The notes beneath the pieces are model-generated. The model ran no database searches, was not told the DNA's origin, and was given only the letters and a program-made list of their open reading frames with translations. A DNA stretch of 64,000 bases from positions 1 to 64,000 of the forward strand of contig CACKCQ010000004.1 in assembly GCA_902598655.1 (NCBI GenBank), in the 5' to 3' direction. Made by a program: the position numbers and the translations under genes. This DNA is from an uncultured Pelagibacteraceae bacterium (GTDB lineage Bacteria; Pseudomonadota; Alphaproteobacteria; Pelagibacterales; Pelagibacteraceae). Positions 23,815 through 32,557 of the stretch are shown here, one piece after another. Positions within the stretch are counted from its first letter, which is position 1; every line of letters begins with the position of its first letter.

Positions 23815-25496
23815 TGGACACAAGAAACGTAATAGCAGCAATTTCATTAAGTGCAGCAGTAATAATTCTTTATGGATTATTTTTTGCTCCACCAAATCCT
23901 GATCCAAAGCAGGTAACTAATAATGATCAAAATAAGAACAAACTTCAACTAAGCGAGGCACCAAAAATAGAGCAAAATATTGAGAATAATAAAATTTCTA
24001 GATCAGAGGCAATTAATAAAGTTGAAAGGATACTTTTTGAAAATGAGAATATTAAAGGTTCTATTTCTCTAGAGGGATCTTTAATCGATGACCTAATTTT
24101 TAAGAAATACACTGAAACTTTAGACTCTGATGAAAATGTAGTCTTGCTTAATCCTAAAGAATCTGAAAATGGTTATTATATAGAAACAGGTTGGGCTATA
24201 AATAATAAAGATATTGAAGTTCCCAATTCAAATACAAAATGGGAGGTTGTCGGCAATAGATTACTAACACCTAACAGTCCAATTAAATTAGTATGGAATA
24301 ATGAACAGAATATAACTTTTGAAAAAGAAATTAGTATAGATGATAAATTTTTATTTACTGTTAATCAAAAAATTACTAATAATACTCAAAATACTTATAA
24401 CTTTTATCCCTACGGACAGATTATTAGAAACTTAGCTCCTGATGTAACTGATTTTTATATATTACATGAAGGTTTATTAGGTGTTTTTGATGATAATCTT
24501 GTTGAAGAAGATTACGACGACATTAAAGACAAGAAGTACTCTGTAAATGCTAACAAAGGATGGATGGGTATTACAGATAAATATTGGATAACAAGCTTAA
24601 TCCCAGAAAGTAATAAAAGTTTTAGATCAGATTTCGATTATAAAAATAAATTTAAAGCTAACTTCATTGAGACTGCTGCAACAGAAGTTAGAGCTAATGA
24701 AAGTAAAACTAATCAGGTAAAAGTAATTATTGCGGCGAAAGAAGTGGATGTTGTTGATGGTTATGCAGAAAAATTAAATATTAATAAATTTGATTTAGCA
24801 ATTGATTGGGGTTTTTTATATTTTTTAACAAAACCCATATTTTTGATATCCGATTATTTTTTTAAATTAACTGGAAACTATGGAATTGCAATTATACTAA
24901 TTACCGCTTGTATAAGAATATTGTTTTTTCCTCTCGCTAACTACTCGTTTAGATCAATGGCAAAAATGAAAGTTCTTCAACCTGAAATGGTAAGGCTTAA
25001 AGAACTTCATAAGGAAGACAAAATGAAGTTACAGCAAGAAATGATGGCTCTTTACAAAAGAGAGAAGGTGAATCCTGTAAGTGGATGTTTGCCTATTTTA
25101 ATTCAAATACCATTCTTTTTTGCAATTTATAAAATGTTATTTGTTACAATTGAAATGAGACATCAGCCTTTTTTTGGTTGGATACATGATCTAAGTGAAA
25201 GAGATCCAACGAGTTTATTTAATCTATTTGGTTTGTTACCATATGACGTGCCGTCATTTTTAATTATCGGAGCTTGGCCGGTAGCAATGGGTGTAACAAT
25301 GTGGATGCAACAAAAACTTAATCCAACACCACCAGATCCAATTCAGCAAAAAATATTTATGTTTTTTCCTGTATTCTTAACAGTGATACTAGCACCTTTT
25401 CCATCAGGATTAGTTATATATTGGACAATTAATAATGTGCTTACAATGGCACAACAATATGTAATTATGAAGAGAACTTCAGTTAAAACAGTTTAA
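23814..25496 (+). CDS. yidC: Membrane protein insertase YidC
   Basis: A 560-aa insertase with the N-terminal transmembrane segment (about 5-26), a large periplasmic beta-supersandwich domain (about 60-330) and the conserved C-terminal core: NYGIAIILITACIRILFFPL, the charged cytosolic coil KMKVLQPEMVRLKELHKEDK and VSGCLPILIQIPFFFAIYKM. It has the long Gram-negative form. The GTPase gene engB (yihA), usual between yidC and argB in alphaproteobacteria, is absent here. Confidence 0.95.
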   Translation: MDTRNVIAAISLSAAVIILYGLFFAPPNPDPKQVTNNDQNKNKLQLSEAPKIEQNIENNKISRSEAINKVERILFENENIKGSISLEGSLIDDLIFKKYTETLDSDENVVLLNPKESENGYYIETGWAINNKDIEVPNSNTKWEVVGNRLLTPNSPIKLVWNNEQNITFEKEISIDDKFLFTVNQKITNNTQNTYNFYPYGQIIRNLAPDVTDFYILHEGLLGVFDDNLVEEDYDDIKDKKYSVNANKGWMGITDKYWITSLIPESNKSFRSDFDYKNKFKANFIETAATEVRANESKTNQVKVIIAAKEVDVVDGYAEKLNINKFDLAIDWGFLYFLTKPIFLISDYFFKLTGNYGIAIILITACIRILFFPLANYSFRSMAKMKVLQPEMVRLKELHKEDKMKLQQEMMALYKREKVNPVSGCLPILIQIPFFFAIYKMLFVTIEMRHQPFFGWIHDLSERDPTSLFNLFGLLPYDVPSFLIIGAWPVAMGVTMWMQQKLNPTPPDPIQQKIFMFFPVFLTVILAPFPSGLVIYWTINNVLTMAQQYVIMKRTSVKTV

Positions 25497-25499
25497 TTA

Positions 25500-26348
25500 A
25501 TGGAATTAGATAAGATTATTCCAGCAGATGGACCGAATATCAATGAGGTTGAAAAATATATAAACAAATATCAGTCTGAGGTAATAGTAATTAAATGTGG
25601 TGGATCTGTTTTATTAGATAAAAAACTATTTAATCAATTCATAGAAGATATTTCAGTAATAAACAAAATCGGTTTATCAGCAATAGTCGTTCATGGTGGA
25701 GGTAAAAATATTAAAAAAAAATTAGATGAAAATAATATTGAAACAAGATTTATCAAAGGACTTAGGGTTTCAGACGAAAAAACAATAAGATATATAGAAG
25801 AGGCTTTACTAGAGCTTAATTTAGAGATTTTAAATGAATTAAAATCCAAAAACACTAATGTTTGTTCAATATCACCTAAAGAAAATAATGTAATTAATAT
25901 TACTCCTGAAAGTAAAGAATTGGGGTATGTCGGGACACCAAAAAAAATTAACAAAGAGAAAATATTAAATTTTATTAATAATAAACAAATTCCAATTGTT
26001 GTCCCTTTAGGATTGGGTGATGATGGCAGAATTTATAATATTAATGCAGATGTTGCCGCAGGTTCAATTGCAAAAGAGATCAATGCTAGAAGACTTCTTT
26101 TGATGACAGATGTTGAGGGGGTTCTTGATGAAAATCAAAAACTTATATCTGAAATTAATCTCAGTAAAGCCAATGAAATGTTAAAAAATAATATTATTTC
26201 TGGAGGAATGATACCAAAAATAAACACTTGTTTAGATGCAATATCTAATGGTGTTAGAGGTGTTGTTATTGTTGATGGAAGAAAACCGCATTCAATACTA
26301 TTTGAGTTATTTTCTGATAAGGGCGCAGGAACATTAATAAGAAAATGA
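25500..26348 (+). CDS. argB: Acetylglutamate kinase
   Basis: A 282-aa amino acid kinase: VIVIKCGGSVLLDK (phosphate loop), AIVVHGGGKNIKKKL, GLRVSD, VPLGLGDDGRIYNINADVAAG, LLMTDVEGVLDE and SGGMIPKINTCLDAI. It phosphorylates N-acetylglutamate in arginine synthesis; the Lys/Gly-rich motifs are complete. Arginine-feedback forms have an N-terminal helix, and one is present (ADGPNINEVEKYINKY). It overlaps the HAD gene by 4 bases. Confidence 0.95.
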   Translation: MELDKIIPADGPNINEVEKYINKYQSEVIVIKCGGSVLLDKKLFNQFIEDISVINKIGLSAIVVHGGGKNIKKKLDENNIETRFIKGLRVSDEKTIRYIEEALLELNLEILNELKSKNTNVCSISPKENNVINITPESKELGYVGTPKKINKEKILNFINNKQIPIVVPLGLGDDGRIYNINADVAAGSIAKEINARRLLLMTDVEGVLDENQKLISEINLSKANEMLKNNIISGGMIPKINTCLDAISNGVRGVVIVDGRKPHSILFELFSDKGAGTLIRK

Positions 26349-27016
26349 ATAATCTAAAAAATATAAAGAATATTTTGTTCGACTGTGATGGTGTTTTATA
26401 TAATGATTTAGAAGCAGTTTTTGGTCAAGTTAGTAAGAGAATGACAAAATATATTTCGAATAAACTTAACTTAGACCTTACAAAAGCCAAAGAATTACAA
26501 AGAGATTATTTTCATAAATACAACACAAGTTTAAATGGATTGATGATACATCATAATATACCGCCAGAAGAATTCTTGGAGTATGTTCATGATATTGATC
26601 TTTCATTTATGGAAAAAGATCTTGTTTTAAGAAATGAGCTTGAAAAGATAAATTTAAATAAATTCGTATTCACAAACGGAAGTAGAGCACACGTAAAAAA
26701 TATAGTTAAAACCCTTGGTATAGAAGACCAATTTAAAGATATATTTGATATCGTAGACGCAAAATATCACCCAAAGCCTGAAGCCAAAGCTTTTGATCTT
26801 ATGATTGATAAATTTAAGATTAATCCAAAAGAGACTCTCTATATTGAGGATATAGCTAAAAATTTATCAATAGGTAAAGAGCGGGGGACTATAACAGCTT
26901 GGCTTATCAATAATGAATACTGGGGTAAAAAAGAGTCTGATAAGGATTACATCGACTATAAAATCGAAAATCTCTCTTTATTTTTAAAAGAAATAAGGTT
27001 ATTAAAAAACTCATAA
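26345..27016 (+). CDS. HAD-superfamily hydrolase, pyrimidine 5'-nucleotidase-like
   Basis: A 223-aa HAD phosphatase. Motif I is NILFDCDGVLYN (DxD nucleophile, residues 13-15), motif II FTNGS, motif III around HPKPEAKAFDLMI, motif IV LYIEDIAKNL with its acidic residue. The order argB-HAD-dapD is common in alphaproteobacteria, where the HAD is annotated as a pyrimidine 5'-nucleotidase. The substrate is not proven here. Confidence 0.85.
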   Translation: MNNLKNIKNILFDCDGVLYNDLEAVFGQVSKRMTKYISNKLNLDLTKAKELQRDYFHKYNTSLNGLMIHHNIPPEEFLEYVHDIDLSFMEKDLVLRNELEKINLNKFVFTNGSRAHVKNIVKTLGIEDQFKDIFDIVDAKYHPKPEAKAFDLMIDKFKINPKETLYIEDIAKNLSIGKERGTITAWLINNEYWGKKESDKDYIDYKIENLSLFLKEIRLLKNS

Positions 27017-27019
27017 ATT

Positions 27020-27847
27020 ATGAGTATTGAAAAAATTATAAATGAAGCTTGGGAAAATAAAGACCAAGTAAACCAAAATTCAGATAAATCTTTAAAGGAT
27101 GCTGTTAATCAAATTATTAATGATCTAGACAGTGGAAAAGCAAGAGTAGCTGAAAAGATCAATGGTGAATGGGTTACTCATCAACATCTAAAAAAAGCTA
27201 TCATGTTAAGTTTTCGAATGCATGGAATGGATATCATGGCGGGACCATATTCAACATGGAGAGATAAGAGTCACTTATTAAAAGGTAAAACTGCTGGCTG
27301 GACGAATGAAGATTTTGAAAAAGCTGGGTTCAGAATGGTCCCCAACACAGCAGCAAGACGTGGTTCCTTTGTTGCAAAAAATGCTGTTCTTATGCCATGT
27401 TATGTAAATATTGGAGCGTACATAGACGAAGGTACTATGATGGATACATTCAGTCGTGCAGGAAGTTGTTGTCAGATTGGAAAAAATTGTCATATCTCGG
27501 CTGGAACTGGAGTTGGTGGAGTATTAGAACCAGCCCAAGCATTACCAACAATTATTGAAGATAATGTTTTCTTAGGTGCAATGTCAGAAGTAGTAGAAGG
27601 TGTAATAGTTGGAGAAGGCTCTGTTTTAAGTATGGGAATGTATATTGGGCAATCAACAAAAATTGTTAATAGAAAAACTGGTGAAATAACTTATGGAAAA
27701 ATTCCACCTTACTCAGTAGTAGTTCCAGGATCTTTGCCGGATAAAAACAATCCACAAGCACCATCTTTATATTGTGCAGTAATAATTAAACAAGTTGATG
27801 AAAAAACTAGATCAAAGACATCTGTTAATGATCTTTTAAGAGAATAA
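27020..27847 (+). CDS. dapD: Tetrahydrodipicolinate N-succinyltransferase
   Basis: A 275-aa enzyme with the left-handed beta-helix repeat region (VLMPCYVNIGAYIDEGTMMD, ISAGTGVGGVLEPAQALPTI, VLSMGMYIGQSTKI) and the trimer end PPYSVVVPGSLPDKN. It succinylates tetrahydrodipicolinate on the lysine and meso-diaminopimelate path. It precedes dapE, two steps later in the pathway. Confidence 0.96.
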   Translation: MSIEKIINEAWENKDQVNQNSDKSLKDAVNQIINDLDSGKARVAEKINGEWVTHQHLKKAIMLSFRMHGMDIMAGPYSTWRDKSHLLKGKTAGWTNEDFEKAGFRMVPNTAARRGSFVAKNAVLMPCYVNIGAYIDEGTMMDTFSRAGSCCQIGKNCHISAGTGVGGVLEPAQALPTIIEDNVFLGAMSEVVEGVIVGEGSVLSMGMYIGQSTKIVNRKTGEITYGKIPPYSVVVPGSLPDKNNPQAPSLYCAVIIKQVDEKTRSKTSVNDLLRE

Positions 27848-27851
27848 ACTA

Positions 27852-28994
27852 ATGAAAACTTATAATGAACTAAAGTTAGCTCAAGAGCTAATAAAATTTC
27901 AAACTATTAAAACTGAAGATAAAGGGATTATGAAGTTTCTTTCAAAGAAACTTTCCTCATTAGGTTTTAAATGTCAGATAATAAAATCAAAAGGCACAGG
28001 TGCTAAACCTGCATTAAATTTATATGCAAAATTTGGTAAATCAAAACCTAACATTAATTATTTGGGTCACACAGATGTTGTTGCTAACCTTAATAATTGG
28101 GAGTTTCCGCCATTTAAAGCATTAGTAAAAAAAGGATATTTATATGGCAGAGGATCTCAAGACATGAAGGGTAGTGTAGCGTGTTGGATAAGTGCTGTAA
28201 GTGATTTTATTAAAAATAAAAAATTTAAAGGTTCTATATCAATAATAATTACAGCTGATGAAGAAACTACAGGCCATGGTTGTCCAGCAGTTATGAAATA
28301 TTTAAAGAAAAAAAAAGAAAAAATTGACTTTTCAATAGTAGGCGAACCGTCTTCAAATAAATCAGTTGGGGATGAAATCAGGATTGGAAGAAGAGGTTCT
28401 ATGAATGCAACAGTAACAGTGTACGGAAAAAGTGGACACTCTGCATTTTATGGGACATATATAAATCCATGTACTGCTCTTGCTAAAATAATATCTAAAC
28501 TGAAAAGTGTTCCGCTAGACAAAGGAACAAAGTATATGCCACCATCTAATTTGGAATTTACAAAAATGAATGTGGATAATATATCTGAAAATGTAGTCCC
28601 GCAGTCTGCAAGTGCTAAATTTAATGTTAGATTTAATTCAACTTATAAATCGTCATCATTGAAAAAAAAACTTAATAAAATTATTAATTCAATTGCAAAA
28701 AAAGAAAATTGTAAAACCAAAATAGATTATAAAGTAAGTGGGGAAGCATTTTACACAGAGCCAAATAAAGAAATTTATATGGTAAAAAAAGTTGTAAAAA
28801 AAGTTACAGGGAACAATGCAAAATTAAATTGTAGAGGTGGCACAAGTGACAGCAGATTTTTAGGTTCAATACCACGTCTTGAGCTTGGGTTAAGAAATAA
28901 TACTATTCATATGGTTAATGAAAGAACATTGATCTCAGATTTAAAAAAGTTAACTAAGATTTATAAGAACATTTTACATAATTATTTCGCTTGA
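27852..28994 (+). CDS. dapE: Succinyl-diaminopimelate desuccinylase
   Basis: A 380-aa M20 metallopeptidase: YLGHTDVVANL, YGRGSQDMKGSVACW (bridging Asp), ITADEETTGHGCPA (catalytic Glu), FSIVGEPSSNK and LNCRGGTSDSRFLG, which carry the two zinc sites. It releases succinate from N-succinyl-LL-diaminopimelate. It overlaps the next gene by 4 bases through a TTG start. Confidence 0.95.
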   Translation: MKTYNELKLAQELIKFQTIKTEDKGIMKFLSKKLSSLGFKCQIIKSKGTGAKPALNLYAKFGKSKPNINYLGHTDVVANLNNWEFPPFKALVKKGYLYGRGSQDMKGSVACWISAVSDFIKNKKFKGSISIIITADEETTGHGCPAVMKYLKKKKEKIDFSIVGEPSSNKSVGDEIRIGRRGSMNATVTVYGKSGHSAFYGTYINPCTALAKIISKLKSVPLDKGTKYMPPSNLEFTKMNVDNISENVVPQSASAKFNVRFNSTYKSSSLKKKLNKIINSIAKKENCKTKIDYKVSGEAFYTEPNKEIYMVKKVVKKVTGNNAKLNCRGGTSDSRFLGSIPRLELGLRNNTIHMVNERTLISDLKKLTKIYKNILHNYFA

Positions 28995-29920
28995 AAACTG
29001 CAATTATAACATCTGAAACTTCAGAAAAACATATAACAGGCGATGGTCATCCAGAGCAACCGAAGAGAGTAGTTTCAATAATTGATACTTTAAAAAAAAA
29101 TAAAGAATTGCTTTGGGATAAGCCAGATGTTGTTCCTAATGATATTCTTAATATGACACATTCTGAAGATTATATTAATAATTTAAAAGACTCATTTCCT
29201 AAAAGTGGCTTAAATTTTTTAGATGGTGATACTGTTGTATCTCCTGGAAGTAAGGATGCAGTATTTCAAGCTGCAGGATCAGCTATAAGTGCAATAGATG
29301 GAATTGAGAATAAAAAATATAAAAATGCATTTTGTGTAGTACGACCACCAGGACACCATGCTGAAAAAAACAAATCAATGGGCTTTTGCTGTATTTCTAA
29401 TGCAGGTGTTGCAGTTAATTATTTAATAAAAAAATATAATTATAAAAGAATTGCATGTGTAGATTTTGATGTTCATTGGGGAAATGGAAATTATGATGTA
29501 ATGTATGACAACAAAAATTCACTTTATATATCAACACATCAATATCCATTTTATCCAGGTGGTGGCTCAGAAAAATACAAGGGAAAGTATAATAATTCTC
29601 TTAATATACCTCTTCCCGCTGGCACAAATTCTGAAGAGTATTTTAATGCTTATGATAGAGTTTTAGATAGGTTAATTGCATATAAGCCTGATTACCTAAT
29701 CTTTTCTGCTGGCTTTGATGCTCACATGAACGATCCATTAGCTCAATTTGAACTTTCATCCAAAGATTTTTATGAAATAACAAGAAGAACACTAAAAGCC
29801 ACTAATAAGTTTACAAATGGAAAAGTGGTATCTTTATTAGAAGGTGGATACGACCTGAAAGCACTTGCTGAAAGCGCTAATTATCATGTAAATGCATTAA
29901 TCGAGTCGAAAAATAAATAA
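28991..29920 (+). CDS. Histone-deacetylase-family (class II-like) amidohydrolase
   Basis: A 309-aa HDAC-fold protein starting at TTG (28991) that overlaps the dapE stop. The zinc site and charge relay are complete: FCVVRPPGHHAEKNKSMGFC with the HH pair, CVDFDVHWGNGNYDVMYD with Asp and His, LIFSAGFDAHMNDPLAQ with the third zinc Asp, and LLEGGYDLKALAES. Bacterial members act on acetylpolyamines, acetoin-type substrates or acetyl-lysine; the substrate is open. The adjacent SET-domain gene makes a protein-modifying role attractive. Confidence 0.92.
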   Translation: MKTAIITSETSEKHITGDGHPEQPKRVVSIIDTLKKNKELLWDKPDVVPNDILNMTHSEDYINNLKDSFPKSGLNFLDGDTVVSPGSKDAVFQAAGSAISAIDGIENKKYKNAFCVVRPPGHHAEKNKSMGFCCISNAGVAVNYLIKKYNYKRIACVDFDVHWGNGNYDVMYDNKNSLYISTHQYPFYPGGGSEKYKGKYNNSLNIPLPAGTNSEEYFNAYDRVLDRLIAYKPDYLIFSAGFDAHMNDPLAQFELSSKDFYEITRRTLKATNKFTNGKVVSLLEGGYDLKALAESANYHVNALIESKNK

Positions 29921-30384
29921 TGATGAAACTATATAAACAAAAATCATCAAATATCGATAACAGGGGACTGTTTGCATCTAAAAATATAAAAAAAGGAACT
30001 AAGATTATTTACTACACAGGCAAAATAATTACAAAAAAACAAACCGAAAATAATCCAAAATTTGATAATGATAAAGCGATTTATCTTTTTAACTTAAATA
30101 ATAGATATGATTTAGACGGTGATTTTGCTTACAATACTGCAAGACTTATTAATCACTCTTGTGATCCAAACTGCGAAGTTGAAGGCAAAGGTTTAAAATT
30201 ATGGATTAGTTCTATTAAAGATATAAATAAAAATGAGGAACTAACTTATGATTATGGGTTTAGTTTTGATGAAAACTATAAGGATTTTCCTTGTAAGTGT
30301 GGCTCCAAAAATTGTTGCGGTTATATAGTCAGAGAAGGATCAAGATGGAGAATAAAAAAGAAAAAAAAGAAATCTAATAAATAA
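29920..30384 (+). CDS. SET-domain protein lysine methyltransferase with post-SET motif
   Basis: A 154-aa SET protein. SSNIDNRGLFASKNIKKGT at the start, RLINHSCDPNCEVEGKGLKL (AdoMet and catalytic site), EELTYDYGFSFDE, and the post-SET CKCGSKNCCGYI that binds zinc with a further cysteine. It ends in a Lys-rich tail. Such domains methylate protein lysines in eukaryotes; in free-living bacteria the target is usually unknown, with ribosomal or nucleoid proteins as candidates. It overlaps the HDAC gene by one base and converges on truA (11-base overlap). Confidence 0.92.
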   Translation: MMKLYKQKSSNIDNRGLFASKNIKKGTKIIYYTGKIITKKQTENNPKFDNDKAIYLFNLNNRYDLDGDFAYNTARLINHSCDPNCEVEGKGLKLWISSIKDINKNEELTYDYGFSFDENYKDFPCKCGSKNCCGYIVREGSRWRIKKKKKKSNK

Positions 30385-31114
30385 TTTTCTCAAGATATAA
30401 GCCATGTGCTGGAGCAATAGGAGCACAATTTTTTCTAGATTTTGATTTAAATACACTGGTAAATTTTTTTAAGTTCCATTTATTTTCACCAAGGTATTTG
30501 AGTGAACCAACCATGGATCTAACTTGACTCTTAAGAAATGATTTTGACACAAATTTAATTTTTATAACATTTTTAACTTTGGTTATTTTTACCTTCTTCA
30601 TGGTTTTTACTGGACTTTTTGCTGCACAATTAGATGCTCTAAACGTTGAAAAATCATGAGTTCCAATTAATTTTTTTGCTCCCTTTTTCATCAATTCAAC
30701 ATCAATTTTTTTTTTAATATGCCACTCTCTGTTAAAATTAATAACAGAAGGAGAGGCATCATTTCTTATTAAATATATATACATTCTTTCTTTTGCAGAA
30801 TATCTTGAATGAAAAAGTTTATTTTTTTTCTTTATTTTCAAAATAGATATTTTTTTTTTATTTAAAAAGAAGTTTAGTGAATTTATTAGTTTATCTTTTT
30901 GAACAATTTTATTTTTAGTATCAAAGTGTGCTGATTGCTCTTTGGCATGAACTCCTGTATCTGTTCGTCCAGACCCATAAATTTTTATTTTTTCTTTTAA
31001 TAGTTTGGATAAGATAATCTCAATATTTTCCTGGATTGACTTACCTTTTTTTTGAATTTGCCAACCATTGTATAAAGTGCCTTCGTATTCTATTAGAATC
31101 TGATATCTATTCAC
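30374..31114 (-). CDS. truA: tRNA pseudouridine(38-40) synthase
   Basis: A 246-aa TruA: YEGTLYNGWQIQKKGKSIQ, the catalytic Asp in IYGSGRTDTGVHAKEQ, FHSRYSAKERMYIYLI and FLKSQVRSMVGSLKYLG. It converts uridines at 38-40 of several tRNAs. It overlaps fmt by 8 bases and belongs to the def-fmt-truA unit, the usual alphaproteobacterial order. Confidence 0.95.
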   Translation of the reverse strand: MNRYQILIEYEGTLYNGWQIQKKGKSIQENIEIILSKLLKEKIKIYGSGRTDTGVHAKEQSAHFDTKNKIVQKDKLINSLNFFLNKKKISILKIKKKNKLFHSRYSAKERMYIYLIRNDASPSVINFNREWHIKKKIDVELMKKGAKKLIGTHDFSTFRASNCAAKSPVKTMKKVKITKVKNVIKIKFVSKSFLKSQVRSMVGSLKYLGENKWNLKKFTSVFKSKSRKNCAPIAPAHGLYLEKIIY

Positions 31115-32021
31115 TTGTAATTATTGTTCCTTTTCTAACCTTATTCCCTAATAAAAATTCGTTAATTAATTGAGGATTCTTGCCCTCTTTTTGTATCTCA
31201 ATAATATTTATTGAATTTTCACCACATGCTATTGTCATTTGTTCGTTGATTACTTCACCGATTGTTGCTGACTGTTTGTTTATTTTGGCTTTTAATATTT
31301 TATATCTTTTGTTGTTAAGTTCAAACCATGCACCAGGTTTTGGATATAATCCATTTATTTGAGCAATTATTTTACGAGCACTATTATTCCAATCTATCTT
31401 TCCCTCTATTTTTTGAATTTTCTTTGCGTATGTAGCTTTTGCATGATCTTGATCTTTAAATATTGCCTCACCGTCTAAAACTTTTTGCATATTTTCTAAA
31501 ATTTTTTCTGTACTCAAATAAGATAATTTTTCTGATAAAATTTCTGCGTTATCTTGTTCAAGAATATCTATTGAATATTTATTACATACTGGTCCAGCAT
31601 CTAATTTTTCATCAATTTTCATAAATGATATACCAGTTTTTTTTTCATTGTTTAAAATCGATCTTTGGATTGGCGCTGCCCCTCTCCATTTTGGTAATAA
31701 TGAAGCATGAATATTCAAAAAACCTTTTTTGCTTAAATCAAGAATTTTTTTTGAAATTAATTGTCCGTATGCAACAACAATTACAAGATCTAATTTTAAT
31801 TCTTTAAGATATTCAAATTCCTCATCAATTTTTTTTGGAGTTTTAACTTCTAGATTAAGTTCCTCTGCACATATATGAATTGATGATTTCGTAAACTTTT
31901 GGCCTCTATTTGATTTACTTGGAGGCTGAGTAAATACACAGTTAATTTTATATTTTTGGTTAATTTTTTTTAGTATAGGCACAGCAAACTGTGGTGTGCC
32001 CATGAATACAATATTTGACAT
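31107..32021 (-). CDS. fmt: Methionyl-tRNA formyltransferase
   Basis: A 304-aa protein: IVFMGTPQFAVPIL, FLNIHASLLPKWRGAAPIQR, SFMKIDEKLDAGPV and the C-terminal tRNA-binding domain (GEVINEQMTIAC). It formylates Met-tRNA-fMet. It directly follows def, which removes the formyl group. Confidence 0.96.
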   Translation of the reverse strand: MSNIVFMGTPQFAVPILKKINQKYKINCVFTQPPSKSNRGQKFTKSSIHICAEELNLEVKTPKKIDEEFEYLKELKLDLVIVVAYGQLISKKILDLSKKGFLNIHASLLPKWRGAAPIQRSILNNEKKTGISFMKIDEKLDAGPVCNKYSIDILEQDNAEILSEKLSYLSTEKILENMQKVLDGEAIFKDQDHAKATYAKKIQKIEGKIDWNNSARKIIAQINGLYPKPGAWFELNNKRYKILKAKINKQSATIGEVINEQMTIACGENSINIIEIQKEGKNPQLINEFLLGNKVRKGTIITSE

Positions 32022-32543
32022 TTAAACAATAACTCTATTAGAAGTTTTTTGTTTAGACAATTTTTTTATTATTAAATCTTTTTTTATTTTAGATAAATAA
32101 TCAATTATTAGTTTTCCATCTAGATGATTTATTTCATGTTGTAAACATGTCGAGAGTAATCCATCGCATTCCATTTCTTTCTTATTACCATTTTCATCTA
32201 TATAAGACACGGTACAAATTTCTGGTCTCTCTATCTCAATAAAGGTATTAGGTATTGATAAACAACCTTCCTCATACGTAGACATTTTTTCACTTAAAGT
32301 TTTTATTTGTGGATTAATGAAACATAAAGGTTTTTTTTCATTTTCATTTTTTGACACATCTAAAACAACTACTCTTTTAAGTATTCCAACTTGAACAGCT
32401 GCTAAACCTATACCATTGTGATAGTACATAGTTTCAAATAAATCTTTTATGAGTTTTTTTTCATTAACATCAACTTTATTTAAAGGCTCAGATTTTTTTC
32501 TAAGAATATCATCAGGTACTGTGATTAGTTCTTTTACTGACAT
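32022..32543 (-). CDS. def: Peptide deformylase
   Basis: A 173-aa metalloprotease-like deformylase with all three motifs: GIGLAAVQVG, EGCLSIP and QHEINHLDGKL (HExxH with the motif-2 Cys binding iron). It removes the N-terminal formyl group from new proteins. It is 14 bases downstream of the 579-aa periplasmic protein gene. Confidence 0.97.
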   Translation of the reverse strand: MSVKELITVPDDILRKKSEPLNKVDVNEKKLIKDLFETMYYHNGIGLAAVQVGILKRVVVLDVSKNENEKKPLCFINPQIKTLSEKMSTYEEGCLSIPNTFIEIERPEICTVSYIDENGNKKEMECDGLLSTCLQHEINHLDGKLIIDYLSKIKKDLIIKKLSKQKTSNRVIV

Positions 32544-32557
32544 AGTTTATTTATTGT

